Positions 52,278 through 61,824 of a stretch of DNA of 64,000 nucleotides are shown one piece after another. The notes beneath the pieces are model-generated. The model was given only the letters and a program-made list of their open reading frames with translations. It had not been told where the DNA came from and made no database searches. Origin of the DNA: Bacillota bacterium (GTDB lineage Bacteria > Bacillota > Clostridia > Christensenellales > SZUA-584); NCBI GenBank assembly GCA_023412005.1, contig JAEYOE010000012.1, forward strand, positions 310,001-374,000, given 5' to 3'. Every line of letters begins with the position of its first letter. Positions within the stretch are counted from its first letter, which is position 1. A program made the translations under genes and the position numbers.

Positions 52278-52673
52278 CGATTCCATAGTGGCCTCGGATC
52301 AATAACCTTGTCATGCGTGCGCAATAAATTGACGGTTTGGTTCTATGCCGATCATTCATGCAGTAATAATACATATACATAGATACTGATACTGCGAAAA
52401 TAGATTCATACAGATTCCACAACAGAGAATACTATTCAAAAAACCATATATTACGAAGTTTAATAGAAAAAAGCGGAAAAATTAGCGTGGAAAATAGATA
52501 ATTATCACAAGTTTATAAAAAGATTAGCTCAGTTGGGTTTGCTATTTACTCAATATAGTTGAAATATTTACGGGGTTTGCTTACCATTATTGTTTTTCAT
52601 TTGTTCGATTGTTAAAATAGACTCATTCTCTGATGTATAACGTCAAGAATAAAATCTGAAAGGAAATCGAATT
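52278..52673 (+). other. 396-base AT-rich regulatory gap
   Basis: No gene is supported. The stretch is AT-rich and holds the promoter candidate at 52590-52618; nothing else was recognised. Confidence 0.5.
52590..52618 (+). promoter_or_regulatory. Candidate promoter of the arabinose transporter operon
   Basis: TTGTTT, a 17-base spacer, TAAAAT, then 55 bases to the start codon of the binding-protein gene. Confidence 0.5.
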
Positions 52674-53720
52674 ATGAAAAAACTGTTGGTAGTTCTCATG
52701 ACTGTTGCAATGGTGTTCGGCCTTATCGCTTGTGCCGCACCTGCTGCGAGCGAACCGGCATCCGCCGAAGTATCTGAATCCGTTGCTCCTTCTGCGGAAG
52801 AATCTGCTGAATCTTCTGCACCCGCCGAACCGGCTGGCGAGATCAAAGTTGGTATCATCAACAATCCTCCGGCTGAATCCGGCTATCGCGCGGCGAATGT
52901 AGCTGACTTCGAAAAAGTTTTCTCTAAAGAAAACGGATACGCTGTTTCGACATTCTACAGCCTGAAGAACGATGAGCAATTGAATGCAGCAAGTCAGTTT
53001 ATCACCGACGGTGTGGACTATCTGCTCATTTCTGCTGCTGCAACTGATGGTTGGGAAGCCGTTCTGACCAGCGCTAAAGAAGCCGGCATCAAAGTGTTCC
53101 TCTTCGACCGTATGATGAACGTTGATGAGAGCATGTATGAAGCTGCTGTCGTTTCCGACATGGCTAACCAGGGCACAACAGCTGTGGAATGGCTGAAGGC
53201 TCAGAAACTTCCTGAGTACAATGTTATCCACATTCAGGGCGCAATGGGCAGCGATGCTCAGATCGGCCGTACAGCTGCGCTGGATGCTGAATTTGCAGCC
53301 GGCACAATGAAGAAGGTTGTTCAGCAGACCGCAACTTGGGATGAAGCCGAAGCGAAGAAAATTGTAGAAGCTGTCATCAATTCCAAAGAGAAGTTCAACG
53401 TTATCTACGCTGAAAACGATGGTATGGCTAAGGGCGCGGTTGCTGCTCTTGACGAAGCCGGTATCACCCACGGCGTTGGCAAAGACGTTGTCGTTATGGG
53501 CTTCGACTGCAACAAGTGGGCACTCAGAGAGCTGCTTGCTGGCAACTGGAACTATGACGGACAGTGCAGCCCCTTCCAGGCAGCTGTTATCGATGGCATG
53601 ATCAAGGATCTCGAAGCTGGCAAGACGCTTCCGTCCAAGAAGGTTATTTCTGAAGAAAAAGGCTTTGATGCAACGAAGCTGACACAGGAAGACATCGATA
53701 CTTACGGCCTCGGCGAATAA
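52674..53720 (+). CDS. YtfQ-like sugar-binding lipoprotein of ABC transporter
   Basis: 348 residues. Lipobox LIACA (Cys about residue 20), a Ser/Ala/Glu/Pro linker, then the binding domain: KVGIINNPPAESGYRAANVA, NDEQLNAASQFITDGVDYLL, ATDGWEAVLTSAKEAGIKVF and HIQGAMGSDAQIGRTAALDA. This is the YtfQ group, which binds furanose forms of galactose or L-arabinose. The ara genes downstream make L-arabinose the likely cargo. AAAGGAA precedes the ATG. The codons are strongly biased, a sign of high expression, and a long hairpin follows. Confidence 0.93.
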   Translation: MKKLLVVLMTVAMVFGLIACAAPAASEPASAEVSESVAPSAEESAESSAPAEPAGEIKVGIINNPPAESGYRAANVADFEKVFSKENGYAVSTFYSLKNDEQLNAASQFITDGVDYLLISAAATDGWEAVLTSAKEAGIKVFLFDRMMNVDESMYEAAVVSDMANQGTTAVEWLKAQKLPEYNVIHIQGAMGSDAQIGRTAALDAEFAAGTMKKVVQQTATWDEAEAKKIVEAVINSKEKFNVIYAENDGMAKGAVAALDEAGITHGVGKDVVVMGFDCNKWALRELLAGNWNYDGQCSPFQAAVIDGMIKDLEAGKTLPSKKVISEEKGFDATKLTQEDIDTYGLGE

Positions 53721-53759
53721 CATCTACACCTAAAAACAGGGACGACGTAATAAGTATGT

Positions 53760-53801
53760 GCGGTGCTGAGTATGCGGATAATCTTTGCATACTCGCACCG
53801 C
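53760..53801 (+). terminator. Long hairpin between binding-protein and ATPase genes
   Basis: GCGGTGC-T-GAGTATGC pairs with GCATACTC-GCACCGC. There is little T after it, so it probably works as an attenuator or as a 3' stabiliser of the binding-protein mRNA. Confidence 0.72.
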
Positions 53802-53844
53802 CGTCTTTACGAAAACTCCAATGCTTAAAGGATGGTTAATACCT

Positions 53845-55365
53845 ATGCAAAACGACATCGTTTTATCCATGCGGAAAATATGCAAAGCATTCCCGGGTGT
53901 ACGCGCTTTGCAGGATGTGGATTTCACTCTTCGTAAAGGCGAAATTCACGCCTTGATGGGTGAGAATGGAGCCGGCAAGTCAACCTTAGTTAAAGTCATA
54001 ACAGGCGTATACCCGAAAGATTCAGGTCAAATCCACATAGCGGGTATTAACAAAGAAATAAATGTCAAATCACCTCAAGAAGCTCAAAATTTGGGCATCA
54101 GCACGGTTTACCAGGAAATAACACTTTGCCCTAACCTGACAGTGGCCGAAAATATGTTTATTGGCCGGGGCAGTTATCGTTTCGTCAATTGGCGTTCCAT
54201 GATCAAGAAAACATCAGACATATTAAAAAAGCTTAACATTCCTGCCAGAGCCACGCAGCAGCTTGCCACTTGCTCATTGGCTGTGCAGCAAATGGTGGCT
54301 ATTGCGCGCTCCGTCGATATGGATTGCAAAGTGCTCATCCTCGACGAACCGACATCCTCGTTGGATGAACATGAAGTTGAAAAACTGTTCTCTCTTATGC
54401 GCGAACTCAAATCTCGCGGTGTCGGCATTATCTTCATAACACATTTTCTTGAACAGGTTTATGAGGTGTGCGACAGGATCACTGTTCTGCGGAACGGTGA
54501 GTTTGTAGGAGAATACGAAATAAAGGATCTGCCGCGCGTACAGCTTATATCAAAGATGATGGGCAAAGAGCTAGACGATATATCAGATCTGGAAAGTAAA
54601 AAGGAATTTCACGCCAGGCTGGATGAAACGCCCGTATTCGAGGCTTCCGGTTTATCCAGCGCAGTGGGAACGAAGGCGTTTGACTTTAAAATTCACAAGG
54701 GAGAAGTTAACGGTTTTACCGGCCTTCTTGGCTCCGGTCGCAGTGAAAGCGTCCGCGCGATATTTGGTGCAGATAAAGTGACGGGCGGCAAGGTGAAGGT
54801 GAACGGCAAAAATGTTTCAATAGCTAAACCCAAGGACGCTATGAAAAATGGTATTGGGTATCTGCCTGAGGATAGAAAGAAGGACGGTATCGTAGAGGAT
54901 CTGTCAGTGCGTGAGAATATTATACTCGCATTACAGGTGATGAAGGGGTTTTTCAAGCCGTTTTCAAAATCTGAAGCAGAAGCCTTTGCGGATAAGTATA
55001 TCAAGCTTTTAGGAATAAAAACGGCTTCAACGGATACACCCATCAAATCACTGTCGGGCGGCAATCAGCAAAAGGTTATTCTTGCGCGCTGGCTGCTTAC
55101 AAATCCACAGTACCTTATCTTAGATGAACCGACACGCGGTATTGACGTGGGTACAAAAATCGAAATACAAAAGCTTGTACTTAAGCTTGCTGAAGAGGGC
55201 GTTAGCGTTACGTTTATTTCATCCGAGATTGAGGAGATGCTTCGCACTTGCTCACGGCTCATCGTTATGCGGGATCGCAACATCGTGGGAGAACTCCGCG
55301 GCGATGACTTGACGCAAGCCAACATTATGCACACGATTGCGGGGGAGGCAGCTCAAAATGGCTAA
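53845..55365 (+). CDS. Sugar ABC transporter ATPase, YtfR type
   Basis: 506 residues from the ATG at 53845, behind AAAGGA; an earlier TTG at 53785 lies inside the hairpin. Domain 1: GENGAGKSTLVKVITG, LAVQQMVAIARSVD, LILDEPTSSLD. Domain 2: LLGSGRSESVRAIFG, KSLSGGNQQKVILARWLLT, LILDEPTRGIDVGTK. Its 3' end overlaps the first permease gene by 8 bases. Matches the YtfR ATPase of YtfQ-YtfR-YtfT-YjfF systems in order and length. Confidence 0.94.
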   Translation: MQNDIVLSMRKICKAFPGVRALQDVDFTLRKGEIHALMGENGAGKSTLVKVITGVYPKDSGQIHIAGINKEINVKSPQEAQNLGISTVYQEITLCPNLTVAENMFIGRGSYRFVNWRSMIKKTSDILKKLNIPARATQQLATCSLAVQQMVAIARSVDMDCKVLILDEPTSSLDEHEVEKLFSLMRELKSRGVGIIFITHFLEQVYEVCDRITVLRNGEFVGEYEIKDLPRVQLISKMMGKELDDISDLESKKEFHARLDETPVFEASGLSSAVGTKAFDFKIHKGEVNGFTGLLGSGRSESVRAIFGADKVTGGKVKVNGKNVSIAKPKDAMKNGIGYLPEDRKKDGIVEDLSVRENIILALQVMKGFFKPFSKSEAEAFADKYIKLLGIKTASTDTPIKSLSGGNQQKVILARWLLTNPQYLILDEPTRGIDVGTKIEIQKLVLKLAEEGVSVTFISSEIEEMLRTCSRLIVMRDRNIVGELRGDDLTQANIMHTIAGEAAQNG

Positions 55366-56416
55366 AGCATTTAAGAAGTTTTCGAAATCTCAATTGGTTG
55401 TTCCATTGTTTGCGCTGTTATTACTGATTGTATTTAACTTGATAAGGGATCCCGGGTTCTTCTCAATAGCTCTTACTTCCAATAATGACGGCAACACGGT
55501 TCTTGCAGGGAATTTGATCAGCATTCTGAACGGTGCATCCGAGCTGGCTATTTTGGCAATCGGCATGACGCTGGTGACAGCATCGTCGAAAGGACAGGAT
55601 ATCAGCGTCGGCGCAGTGGCCGCAATCGCAGGCAGTGTTTTTGTCAGTGTGCTGCGTGCGAATGAAATAACAATGCCGATTATTCTTCTCGCCTTTTTGG
55701 CAAGCTGTGTGGCCGCCCTTCTTTGCGGCTTGTTCAACGGCACTTTGGTTGCCGTGTTTAAGATTCAGCCGATGATTGCAACTTTAATACTGTTCACCTC
55801 CGGACGATCCATCGCGTACTGGATAAACGGCGGCGCGACGCCGACTGTTGACAGCCCGTTGCTTGGGAATATCGGCAGTTTTATTCCGGGAATCCCCATT
55901 CCTGCACCCATTATTATCGTTATTGTATTCGGGGTGTTGGTTTCGTTAATCTTAAGGTTTACCAATCTTGGTCTGTACACACAATCGGTGGGAATCAACG
56001 AAAAATCCTCCCGGTTAAACGGTATCAATGCGACATGGATAAAGATGTTATCATTTTTAATACTGGGTGTCTGTACAGCGATGGCGGGTTGTATCACCGT
56101 CAGCAGAATCGGGCTTATCAACCATGAAACCATTCTTCAGGATATCGAGCTGGATGCCATTTTGGCAGTCGCCATCGGAGGAAACTCTCTAGGAGGCGGA
56201 AAATTCAGCATAGCCGGATCGGTAGTCGGGGCATACATCATTCAGGCGCTGACGGTTACACTATATGCCATGAAGGTTCCATCGACAGCAATATTTGTCT
56301 TCAAGGCAATGATTATAGTTATCATCGTTGTGATGAGTTCGCCAATTACCAAGAAACATGTCTTCCAGCTGCGTGATAAACTGTTTGGAAAATCGACGAA
56401 AGTAACGGAGAACTAA
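55358..56416 (+). CDS. Sugar ABC transporter permease 1, YtfT type
   Basis: 352 residues from the ATG at 55358 (GGGGGAGG in front), overlapping the ATPase gene. About ten hydrophobic helices; family marks include ILAIGMTLVTASSKGQDIS, VFKIQPMIATLILFTSGRS and LDAILAVAIGGNSLGGGKF. YtfQRT-YjfF transporters need two different permeases; this is the first, followed 4 bases later by the second. Confidence 0.94.
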   Translation: MAKAFKKFSKSQLVVPLFALLLLIVFNLIRDPGFFSIALTSNNDGNTVLAGNLISILNGASELAILAIGMTLVTASSKGQDISVGAVAAIAGSVFVSVLRANEITMPIILLAFLASCVAALLCGLFNGTLVAVFKIQPMIATLILFTSGRSIAYWINGGATPTVDSPLLGNIGSFIPGIPIPAPIIIVIVFGVLVSLILRFTNLGLYTQSVGINEKSSRLNGINATWIKMLSFLILGVCTAMAGCITVSRIGLINHETILQDIELDAILAVAIGGNSLGGGKFSIAGSVVGAYIIQALTVTLYAMKVPSTAIFVFKAMIIVIIVVMSSPITKKHVFQLRDKLFGKSTKVTEN

Positions 56417-56420
56417 AAAT

Positions 56421-57536
56421 ATGACAAGTATAAAAGGTTTATTTGCCGGAAAGCCGGGGCAAAAAAGCAAGGAGCCAATTTCCAACACCAATTTGCTCAT
56501 GACCATAACGGTTTGCACCTTCATTGGCATGTATGTGCTTGGCATGATTGTCTGGGGCGGCGGTTTCTTGAATCCTCAGCAGTTCCTTGATATTTTCAAT
56601 AACAATGCGTTTCTCATCGTCATCTCCTGCGGTATGACCATCGTTATGGTTACAGGCGGTATCGATATATCGGTGGGTAAAATAACAGCGCTGGTGACGA
56701 TGGCGTGTGTTGTATACCTGCAAGCGGCTGAAGGTGGCACCATTATCGGTTCGGTGGGCATCGCTTTGGGAATCGGAATACTGTTCGGGCTGTTTCAGGG
56801 GTTACTGGTCGCCTATTTAGATATACAGCCCTTTATTGTGACATTAGCGGGCATGTTCTTTGCAAAAGGCATGATAACCATCGTCAGCGCAGTTCCGGTT
56901 ACCGCCGGCAACGAGGTTTTTAAGGCGCTGAAGGATTTTCGAATCGTTGTTCCGGGTATCGGCTATTACGGGAAAAACGGTAATTTTATTGCCGCAAAGA
57001 TTGAGCCCGGTGTTATCATCGCCATCGCTGTCGTTATCGCCATATTCGTAATAATGAAATGGACGCGCTTTGGACGCAACCTCTATGCGGTAGGCGGAAA
57101 CAGCCAGAGTGCGTTAATGCTCGGTATCAATGTTACACGCACTAAATTCTATGCCTATTTGCTTTGCGGGTTGTTAGCCGGAATCGGCGGCTATGTTTAT
57201 CTGCTGCATACCGGTGCAGGAAACTATTCCAATGCGACGGCCGCAGAAATGCAGGCGATTGCAGCGGCCATCATCGGCGGAACTCTGCTAACCGGCGGTG
57301 TCGGCAATGTCATCGGTACGGTTTTCGGGGTGCTGACTTTAAAGACTATCAGCAACATTGTGCTGGCATCGGGGTTGAAGGAACCCTATTGGCAGAGCAT
57401 TACCGTGGGGCTTATGCTGTTCTTCTTTATCGTACTGCAGAGTGTGGTGTTGTCTATTCGTGAAAAAGGCGGCTTTAAAAAAGCTGTCAGCACGAAGGGC
57501 AGTCAAGCAGCAAAAGACAGCGGTTTATCATCTTAA
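56421..57536 (+). CDS. Sugar ABC transporter permease 2, YjfF type
   Basis: 371 residues, with helices from about 30 to 345 and a charged C-terminal tail. Marks: MVTGGIDISVGKITALVTMA, LDIQPFIVTLAGMFFAKGMI, AVGGNSQSALMLGINVTRTK and AAAIIGGTLLTGGVGNVIGT. It pairs with the YtfT-type permease to make a heterodimeric channel. GGAG lies before the ATG. Confidence 0.94.
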   Translation: MTSIKGLFAGKPGQKSKEPISNTNLLMTITVCTFIGMYVLGMIVWGGGFLNPQQFLDIFNNNAFLIVISCGMTIVMVTGGIDISVGKITALVTMACVVYLQAAEGGTIIGSVGIALGIGILFGLFQGLLVAYLDIQPFIVTLAGMFFAKGMITIVSAVPVTAGNEVFKALKDFRIVVPGIGYYGKNGNFIAAKIEPGVIIAIAVVIAIFVIMKWTRFGRNLYAVGGNSQSALMLGINVTRTKFYAYLLCGLLAGIGGYVYLLHTGAGNYSNATAAEMQAIAAAIIGGTLLTGGVGNVIGTVFGVLTLKTISNIVLASGLKEPYWQSITVGLMLFFFIVLQSVVLSIREKGGFKKAVSTKGSQAAKDSGLSS

Positions 57537-57648
57537 CGAATGATGATTAAATCAGAAAACGATTCGTTTATGTATGAGCAGTATCGGCCATATCGTTCCA
57601 GCTATCATATTCAGAATAAACGATGTTAATTAATACTTATAAAAGCTA

Positions 57649-57725
57649 TCACCCGGCATTAGATTCCTCCAATGTCGGGTGACAGCAAGATGAGACATAA
57701 GGCTGGGCATCGCCCGGCCTTGTGT
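57649..57725 (+). other. Two adjacent hairpins after the transporter genes
   Basis: Hairpin 1: TCACCCGGCATT (57649-57660) with AATGTCGGGTGA (57671-57682), one wobble pair. Hairpin 2: ACATAAGGCTGGGC (57695-57708) with GCCCGGCCTTGTGT (57712-57725), two imperfect pairs. Neither has a T run on the plus strand. They may end or process the transporter mRNA. The rest of the 314-base gap has the small ORF and promoter candidate listed next. Confidence 0.6.
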
Positions 57726-57727
57726 AG

Positions 57728-57781
57728 TTAAAACATAAATAAAAGAACACAAAAGAAAATAATCATAAAAAAACCGAACAT
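57728..57781 (-). CDS. Possible 17-residue hydrophobic microprotein
   Basis: On the minus strand an ATG follows AAAGGAG with an 8-base spacer and reads MFGFFMIIFFCVLLFMF before TAA. The whole product is one short hydrophobic stretch. A longer version from an ATG at 57802 adds MPKGATF, which would use the ribosome site as coding sequence. No homologue is known to me. The region is T-rich on this strand, which by itself favours Phe/Leu codons, so chance is a real alternative. Confidence 0.3.
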   Translation of the reverse strand: MFGFFMIIFFCVLLFMF

Positions 57782-57786
57782 AAACG

Positions 57787-57816
57787 TTGCTCCTTTGGGC
57801 ATTGTTATTGTATTAT
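57787..57816 (+). promoter_or_regulatory. Weak candidate promoter for the araBAD-like operon
   Basis: TTGCTC, an 18-base spacer, TATTAT, 34 bases before the start codon. Confidence 0.35.
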
Positions 57817-57850
57817 AGAAAAGAGAAAGAGATAAAAAAGAGGAGGACAT

Positions 57851-59443
57851 ATGGATACAAAGGCAGATAAAATCGCGCTGGAAAACGGCGAAACGTATCT
57901 TGGCATAGAGCTGGGTTCTACACGTATCAAAGCGGTGCTGATCGACAAAAATCATAATCAGATCGCTTCGGGCGGCCACACGTGGGAGAACCGCTTTGAA
58001 GACGGCAAATGGACCTACTCTCTTGACGATATCTGGAACGGTATACGCGACTGCTATGCACAGCTGACGGCAGATGTCAGCAGCAAATTCGGCGTAAAGC
58101 TGAGCACCGTCGGTGCCATCGGCGTATCGGCCATGATGCACGGATACATGGTGTTTGACTCAGGCGATCAGCTGCTGGTGCCTTTTCGCACATGGCGCAA
58201 CACCATCACCGGTGAAGCGGCTGAGAAGCTGACAAAGTTGTTTGGATTTAATGTGCCGCAGCGGTGGAGCATCGCGCATTTGTATCAAGCCATATTAAAC
58301 GGTGAACCGCATGTGAAGGACATCAGATTTTTAACAACGCTGGCGGGCTACATTCACTGGCAGCTGACGGGCAAAAAGGTGCTGGGTATCGGCGATGCGT
58401 CGGGCATGTTCCCTCTGAGCAACACCACGAGATTGTATGACGAGAATATGCTCAGCAAATTCGATGAATTAACGCAGCAGCTTCCGTGGAAGCTGAAAGA
58501 CATTCTGCCCGGCATACTGCCCGCCGGAGAGAATGCGGGCGTTTTAAGCGAAGCGGGTGCCAAGATGCTGGATCCGACAGGCGCGCTCAAAGCCGGAATT
58601 GCAATGTGCCCGCCCGAGGGCGATGCAGGCACCGGCATGGTTGCAACGAACAGTGTGCGCCAGCGCACCGGCAACATCAGTGCGGGAACCAGCGTTTTCG
58701 CGATGATTGTTATGGAAAAGGCACTGAAATCTGTGCATCCGGAGGTGGACATGGTCACCACACCGTCCGGCGATCCGGTAGCGATGGTGCACTGCAACAA
58801 CTGCCTTGGCGATTTGGATGCTTGGGTGAAGCTGCTCGGCGAAGCGGGCAAGCTGCTGGGCGCGGAATTTGATACAAAGACACTTTACAATAAACTGCTG
58901 AACAATGCGCTGAACGGCGATGCGGATTGCGGCGGCTTGCTTTCATACAATTACATTTCGGGCGAGCATGTTACCGAGCTCGAACAAGGGCGTCCTTTAT
59001 TTGTTCGCATGCCGGACGCATCGTTCTCGCTTGCGAATTTTATGCGCACGCATCTTTATTCGTCGCTTGCATCACTCAAAATAGGTATGAAGATACTGCT
59101 GGAAGACGAAGGTGCTGCAATCGATTCAATCACGGGTCATGGCGGATTCTTCAAGGATGCCAACGTGGGCCTTCGGATAATGGCGGCTGCTATGGGCGCA
59201 CCGGTTACCGTGATGTCCACGGCGGGCGAAGGTGGCCCGTGGGGCATGGCGATACTCGCGGCGTACATGATGAATAAGCAAGGCAAGTCGCTTCCCGATT
59301 ATTTAAGCAACTGTGTTTTTGCAAGCAGTGAACGCACAACAGTTGCGCCGCTTGCGGAAGACATTGAAGGCTACAAAGCGTTTGTAAAAAAATACGAGGC
59401 GGGTCTTGATGTGGAACGCAAGGCCGCAGAGAAATTGCATTAA
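57851..59443 (+). CDS. FGGY-family kinase, probable L-ribulokinase
   Basis: 530 residues. FGGY fold: YLGIELGSTRIKAVLIDKNH, GVSAMMHGYMVFDSGDQLL, GDASGMFPLSNTT, GNISAGTSVFAMIVMEKAL and ITGHGGFFKDANVGLRIMA. It is not the classical AraB sequence type but a form common next to araA and araD in Clostridia. It should phosphorylate L-ribulose to L-ribulose 5-phosphate. GAGGAGG precedes the ATG; araA follows after 39 bases. The specific substrate is inferred from the operon. Confidence 0.88.
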   Translation: MDTKADKIALENGETYLGIELGSTRIKAVLIDKNHNQIASGGHTWENRFEDGKWTYSLDDIWNGIRDCYAQLTADVSSKFGVKLSTVGAIGVSAMMHGYMVFDSGDQLLVPFRTWRNTITGEAAEKLTKLFGFNVPQRWSIAHLYQAILNGEPHVKDIRFLTTLAGYIHWQLTGKKVLGIGDASGMFPLSNTTRLYDENMLSKFDELTQQLPWKLKDILPGILPAGENAGVLSEAGAKMLDPTGALKAGIAMCPPEGDAGTGMVATNSVRQRTGNISAGTSVFAMIVMEKALKSVHPEVDMVTTPSGDPVAMVHCNNCLGDLDAWVKLLGEAGKLLGAEFDTKTLYNKLLNNALNGDADCGGLLSYNYISGEHVTELEQGRPLFVRMPDASFSLANFMRTHLYSSLASLKIGMKILLEDEGAAIDSITGHGGFFKDANVGLRIMAAAMGAPVTVMSTAGEGGPWGMAILAAYMMNKQGKSLPDYLSNCVFASSERTTVAPLAEDIEGYKAFVKKYEAGLDVERKAAEKLH

Positions 59444-59482
59444 TTCAAACAATATATACGAAAAAAATAAAAGGAGATTGAT

Positions 59483-60943
59483 ATGGCTTATAAGTTTTGG
59501 TTTGTGGTCGGTTCACAGCATTTGTACGGCCCAGAGGTGTTAAAAGAGGTTGCCGCTCACGCGCAGACAATGGCGGACGGTTTCAATTCGGATAAAAAGA
59601 TCCCCTTTGACGTGATTTCCAAAGGCGTGGTGACCACGCCGGATGAGATTAAAGAGGTGTGTGTTGCGGCGAATGCCGATGCTGACTGTGCCGGTGTGAT
59701 CACATGGATGCATACGTTTTCACCGAGCAAAATGTGGATCGGCGGTCTGACAATACTCAACAAACCGTATCTGCATTTGAATACGCAGTTCAACAAGAAT
59801 CTGCCGTACGACACGATTGACATGAACTTCATGAACACCAATCAGTCAGCCCATGGCGACAGAGAGCACGGCTTCATAACAGCCAGACTCAGAATGAAAC
59901 GCAAGGTCATCTGCGGATATTGGGAAGACGATGCGTTCAGAACGCGTATCGGCGGCTGGATGAGAAGCGCTGTGGGCGCAATGACCAGCAAGAGCCTTAA
60001 AGTGATGCGCCTTGGCGACAACATGCGCTATGTGGCGGTGACAGAGGGTGATAAGGTGGAAGCGGAGAAGGTGCTCGGCTGGAGCGTCAACTCGTATGGC
60101 GTGGGCGTTCTTGTGGATCTCGTCAGCAAGGTGACAGATGCTGAAATTGAGGAAAAGGTTGCGGAGTACAAGAGTCAATACGACATCAAGACAGATAACA
60201 TGGATGCCGTGAAATATCAGGCCAGGCTGGAAGTTGCACTGGATAAGATGCTCAAATCCGGCGGCTTCAGTGCCTATACCGATAGCTTTGAAGATCTGTT
60301 TGGTCTTGATCAGCTGCCGGGTCTCGCCTCGCAGAATCTGATGAGCAAAGGCATTGGTTTCGGAGCCGAAGGGGACTGGAAGCAGGCAGCGCTGCAGGCA
60401 GTGATCGGTGCGATGTCTCAGGGGCTCACCAAAGGGTATTCGTTCATCGAAGACTATACCTATCACTTTGAAAACGGAAATGAAGCGGTGCTGGGCGCGC
60501 ATATGCTTGAGATATCACCCGCTATCGCAAAGGATAGACCCGCGGTGGAAGTGCATCCGCTGGGCATCGGCGGCAAGGCTGACCCCGCACGGCTCGTGTT
60601 TGAAGGCAAAGAGGGCGAGGCGATCCTCGTGACGCTGGTGGATATGGGCGGACGGTTCCGCATGATCGTGCACGATGTCAAAGCGATATCGCCGATGGGC
60701 AGGATGCCGAATCTGCCGGTGGCCAGTGTGATGTGGCGGCCGATGCCGGACATGATTACGGGCAACGAGGCATGGATTCGCAGCGGCGGCACACACCACA
60801 GTGTGATTTCGTACGATCTGACGGCCGAGCATATGGCAGACTTCGCTGAAATCATGGGCATTGAGTTCGTGCACATCAGCAAGAGCACCACAATCGACGA
60901 TATCAAGATGAAGCTCGCGCTGGGCGATGTGATTTGGAGCTGA
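59483..60943 (+). CDS. araA: L-arabinose isomerase
   Basis: 486 residues, normal for AraA. Opening KFWFVVGSQHLYGPEVLKEV; active-site glutamates in YSFIEDYTYHF and GAHMLEISP; metal-binding His in VEVHPLGIGGKADPARL and GGTHHSVISYDL. It converts L-arabinose to L-ribulose. AAAAGGAG precedes the ATG, and araD starts 4 bases after its stop. Confidence 0.97.
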   Translation: MAYKFWFVVGSQHLYGPEVLKEVAAHAQTMADGFNSDKKIPFDVISKGVVTTPDEIKEVCVAANADADCAGVITWMHTFSPSKMWIGGLTILNKPYLHLNTQFNKNLPYDTIDMNFMNTNQSAHGDREHGFITARLRMKRKVICGYWEDDAFRTRIGGWMRSAVGAMTSKSLKVMRLGDNMRYVAVTEGDKVEAEKVLGWSVNSYGVGVLVDLVSKVTDAEIEEKVAEYKSQYDIKTDNMDAVKYQARLEVALDKMLKSGGFSAYTDSFEDLFGLDQLPGLASQNLMSKGIGFGAEGDWKQAALQAVIGAMSQGLTKGYSFIEDYTYHFENGNEAVLGAHMLEISPAIAKDRPAVEVHPLGIGGKADPARLVFEGKEGEAILVTLVDMGGRFRMIVHDVKAISPMGRMPNLPVASVMWRPMPDMITGNEAWIRSGGTHHSVISYDLTAEHMADFAEIMGIEFVHISKSTTIDDIKMKLALGDVIWS

Positions 60944-60947
60944 AACA

Positions 60948-61640
60948 ATGCTGGAGAAATTAAAACAGGAAGTTCTCAAGGCCAATCTTGATCTGGTGAA
61001 ATACGGGCTTGTTCTGCTCACATGGGGCAACGTCAGCGCGTATGATGAAGAGACAGGGCTGGTGGTGATAAAGCCGAGCGGTGTGAGCTACGACACGATG
61101 ACTGCCGATGATATGGTCGTGGTCGATCTGGATGGCAACAGGGTGGAAGGTACGCTCAACCCCTCATCCGACACGCCGACACACGTGGAAATATACAAGG
61201 CGTTTAAGGGTGTAAAGGCCGTTGTGCATACGCATTCTAAATGGGCAACGAGCTGGGCGCAGGCAAACAAGGATATACCGGCGCTCGGCACAACGCACGC
61301 GGATAATTTTTACGGCGCTATACCGTGCACCAGACGCATGACCGAGACGGAAATCACGGGTGCGTATGAGAAAGACACGGGCAGCGTGATTATCGAAACG
61401 TTCAACGGGCGCGGAATCGACCCGCTGCAGGTCAGCGCGGTTGTTGTGGCAAACCACGGGCCGTTCAGCTGGGGAACGTCGTGCACAAAGGCTGTCGAGA
61501 ATGCGGTGGTGATGGAATACGTTGCCGAAATGGCGTATATCGCAACGGACCTCAATGCCGGAGCCGACATTCAGCAGGTGCTGCTCGACAAGCATTTCTT
61601 GCGTAAGCATGGCAAGAACGCCTATTACGGGCAAAAGTAA
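60948..61640 (+). CDS. araD: L-ribulose-5-phosphate 4-epimerase
   Basis: 230 residues, normal for AraD. Class II aldolase/adducin fold: LLTWGNVSAYDEETGLVVIK (20 residues), zinc His in VVHTHSKWATSWAQ and the later VVVANHGPFSWG, substrate-binding VIKPSGVSYDTM. It makes D-xylulose 5-phosphate, which enters the pentose phosphate pathway. It ends the operon; a near-perfect terminator follows. Confidence 0.97.
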   Translation: MLEKLKQEVLKANLDLVKYGLVLLTWGNVSAYDEETGLVVIKPSGVSYDTMTADDMVVVDLDGNRVEGTLNPSSDTPTHVEIYKAFKGVKAVVHTHSKWATSWAQANKDIPALGTTHADNFYGAIPCTRRMTETEITGAYEKDTGSVIIETFNGRGIDPLQVSAVVVANHGPFSWGTSCTKAVENAVVMEYVAEMAYIATDLNAGADIQQVLLDKHFLRKHGKNAYYGQK

Positions 61641-61668
61641 AATTGGACAACATATTTTTATAAAGTAT

Positions 61669-61710
61669 AGCCCTGTTCATAGGCAAAATGCCTATGAACA
61701 GGGCTTTTTT
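61669..61710 (+). terminator. Terminator of the arabinose operon
   Basis: AGCCCTGTTCATAGGCA pairs perfectly with its inverted copy around a three-base loop and is followed by six T. Confidence 0.96.
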
Positions 61711-61824
61711 ATTCATCGCATAACCAGGAGATTGAATTTTAAACCATGTTCAATGAATGTTAAGTGAGAAAAGTTAATCTGTTTGTGTTACATGAATCTA
61801 AATTTGATTTTAGGAAATTTGTGC

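Noticed and set aside
52623..53723. A 366-residue open frame on the minus strand over the sugar-binding protein gene
   Set aside because: It is antisense to a clear lipoprotein gene with a ribosome site; the product is rich in Cys, His and Phe without any family motif. Open antisense frames arise from the strong codon bias of the real gene.
53785..53844. Upstream TTG start for the YtfR-type ATPase
   Set aside because: The extension would lie within a stable hairpin and lacks a ribosome site; the ATG at 53845 begins at the usual N-terminus.
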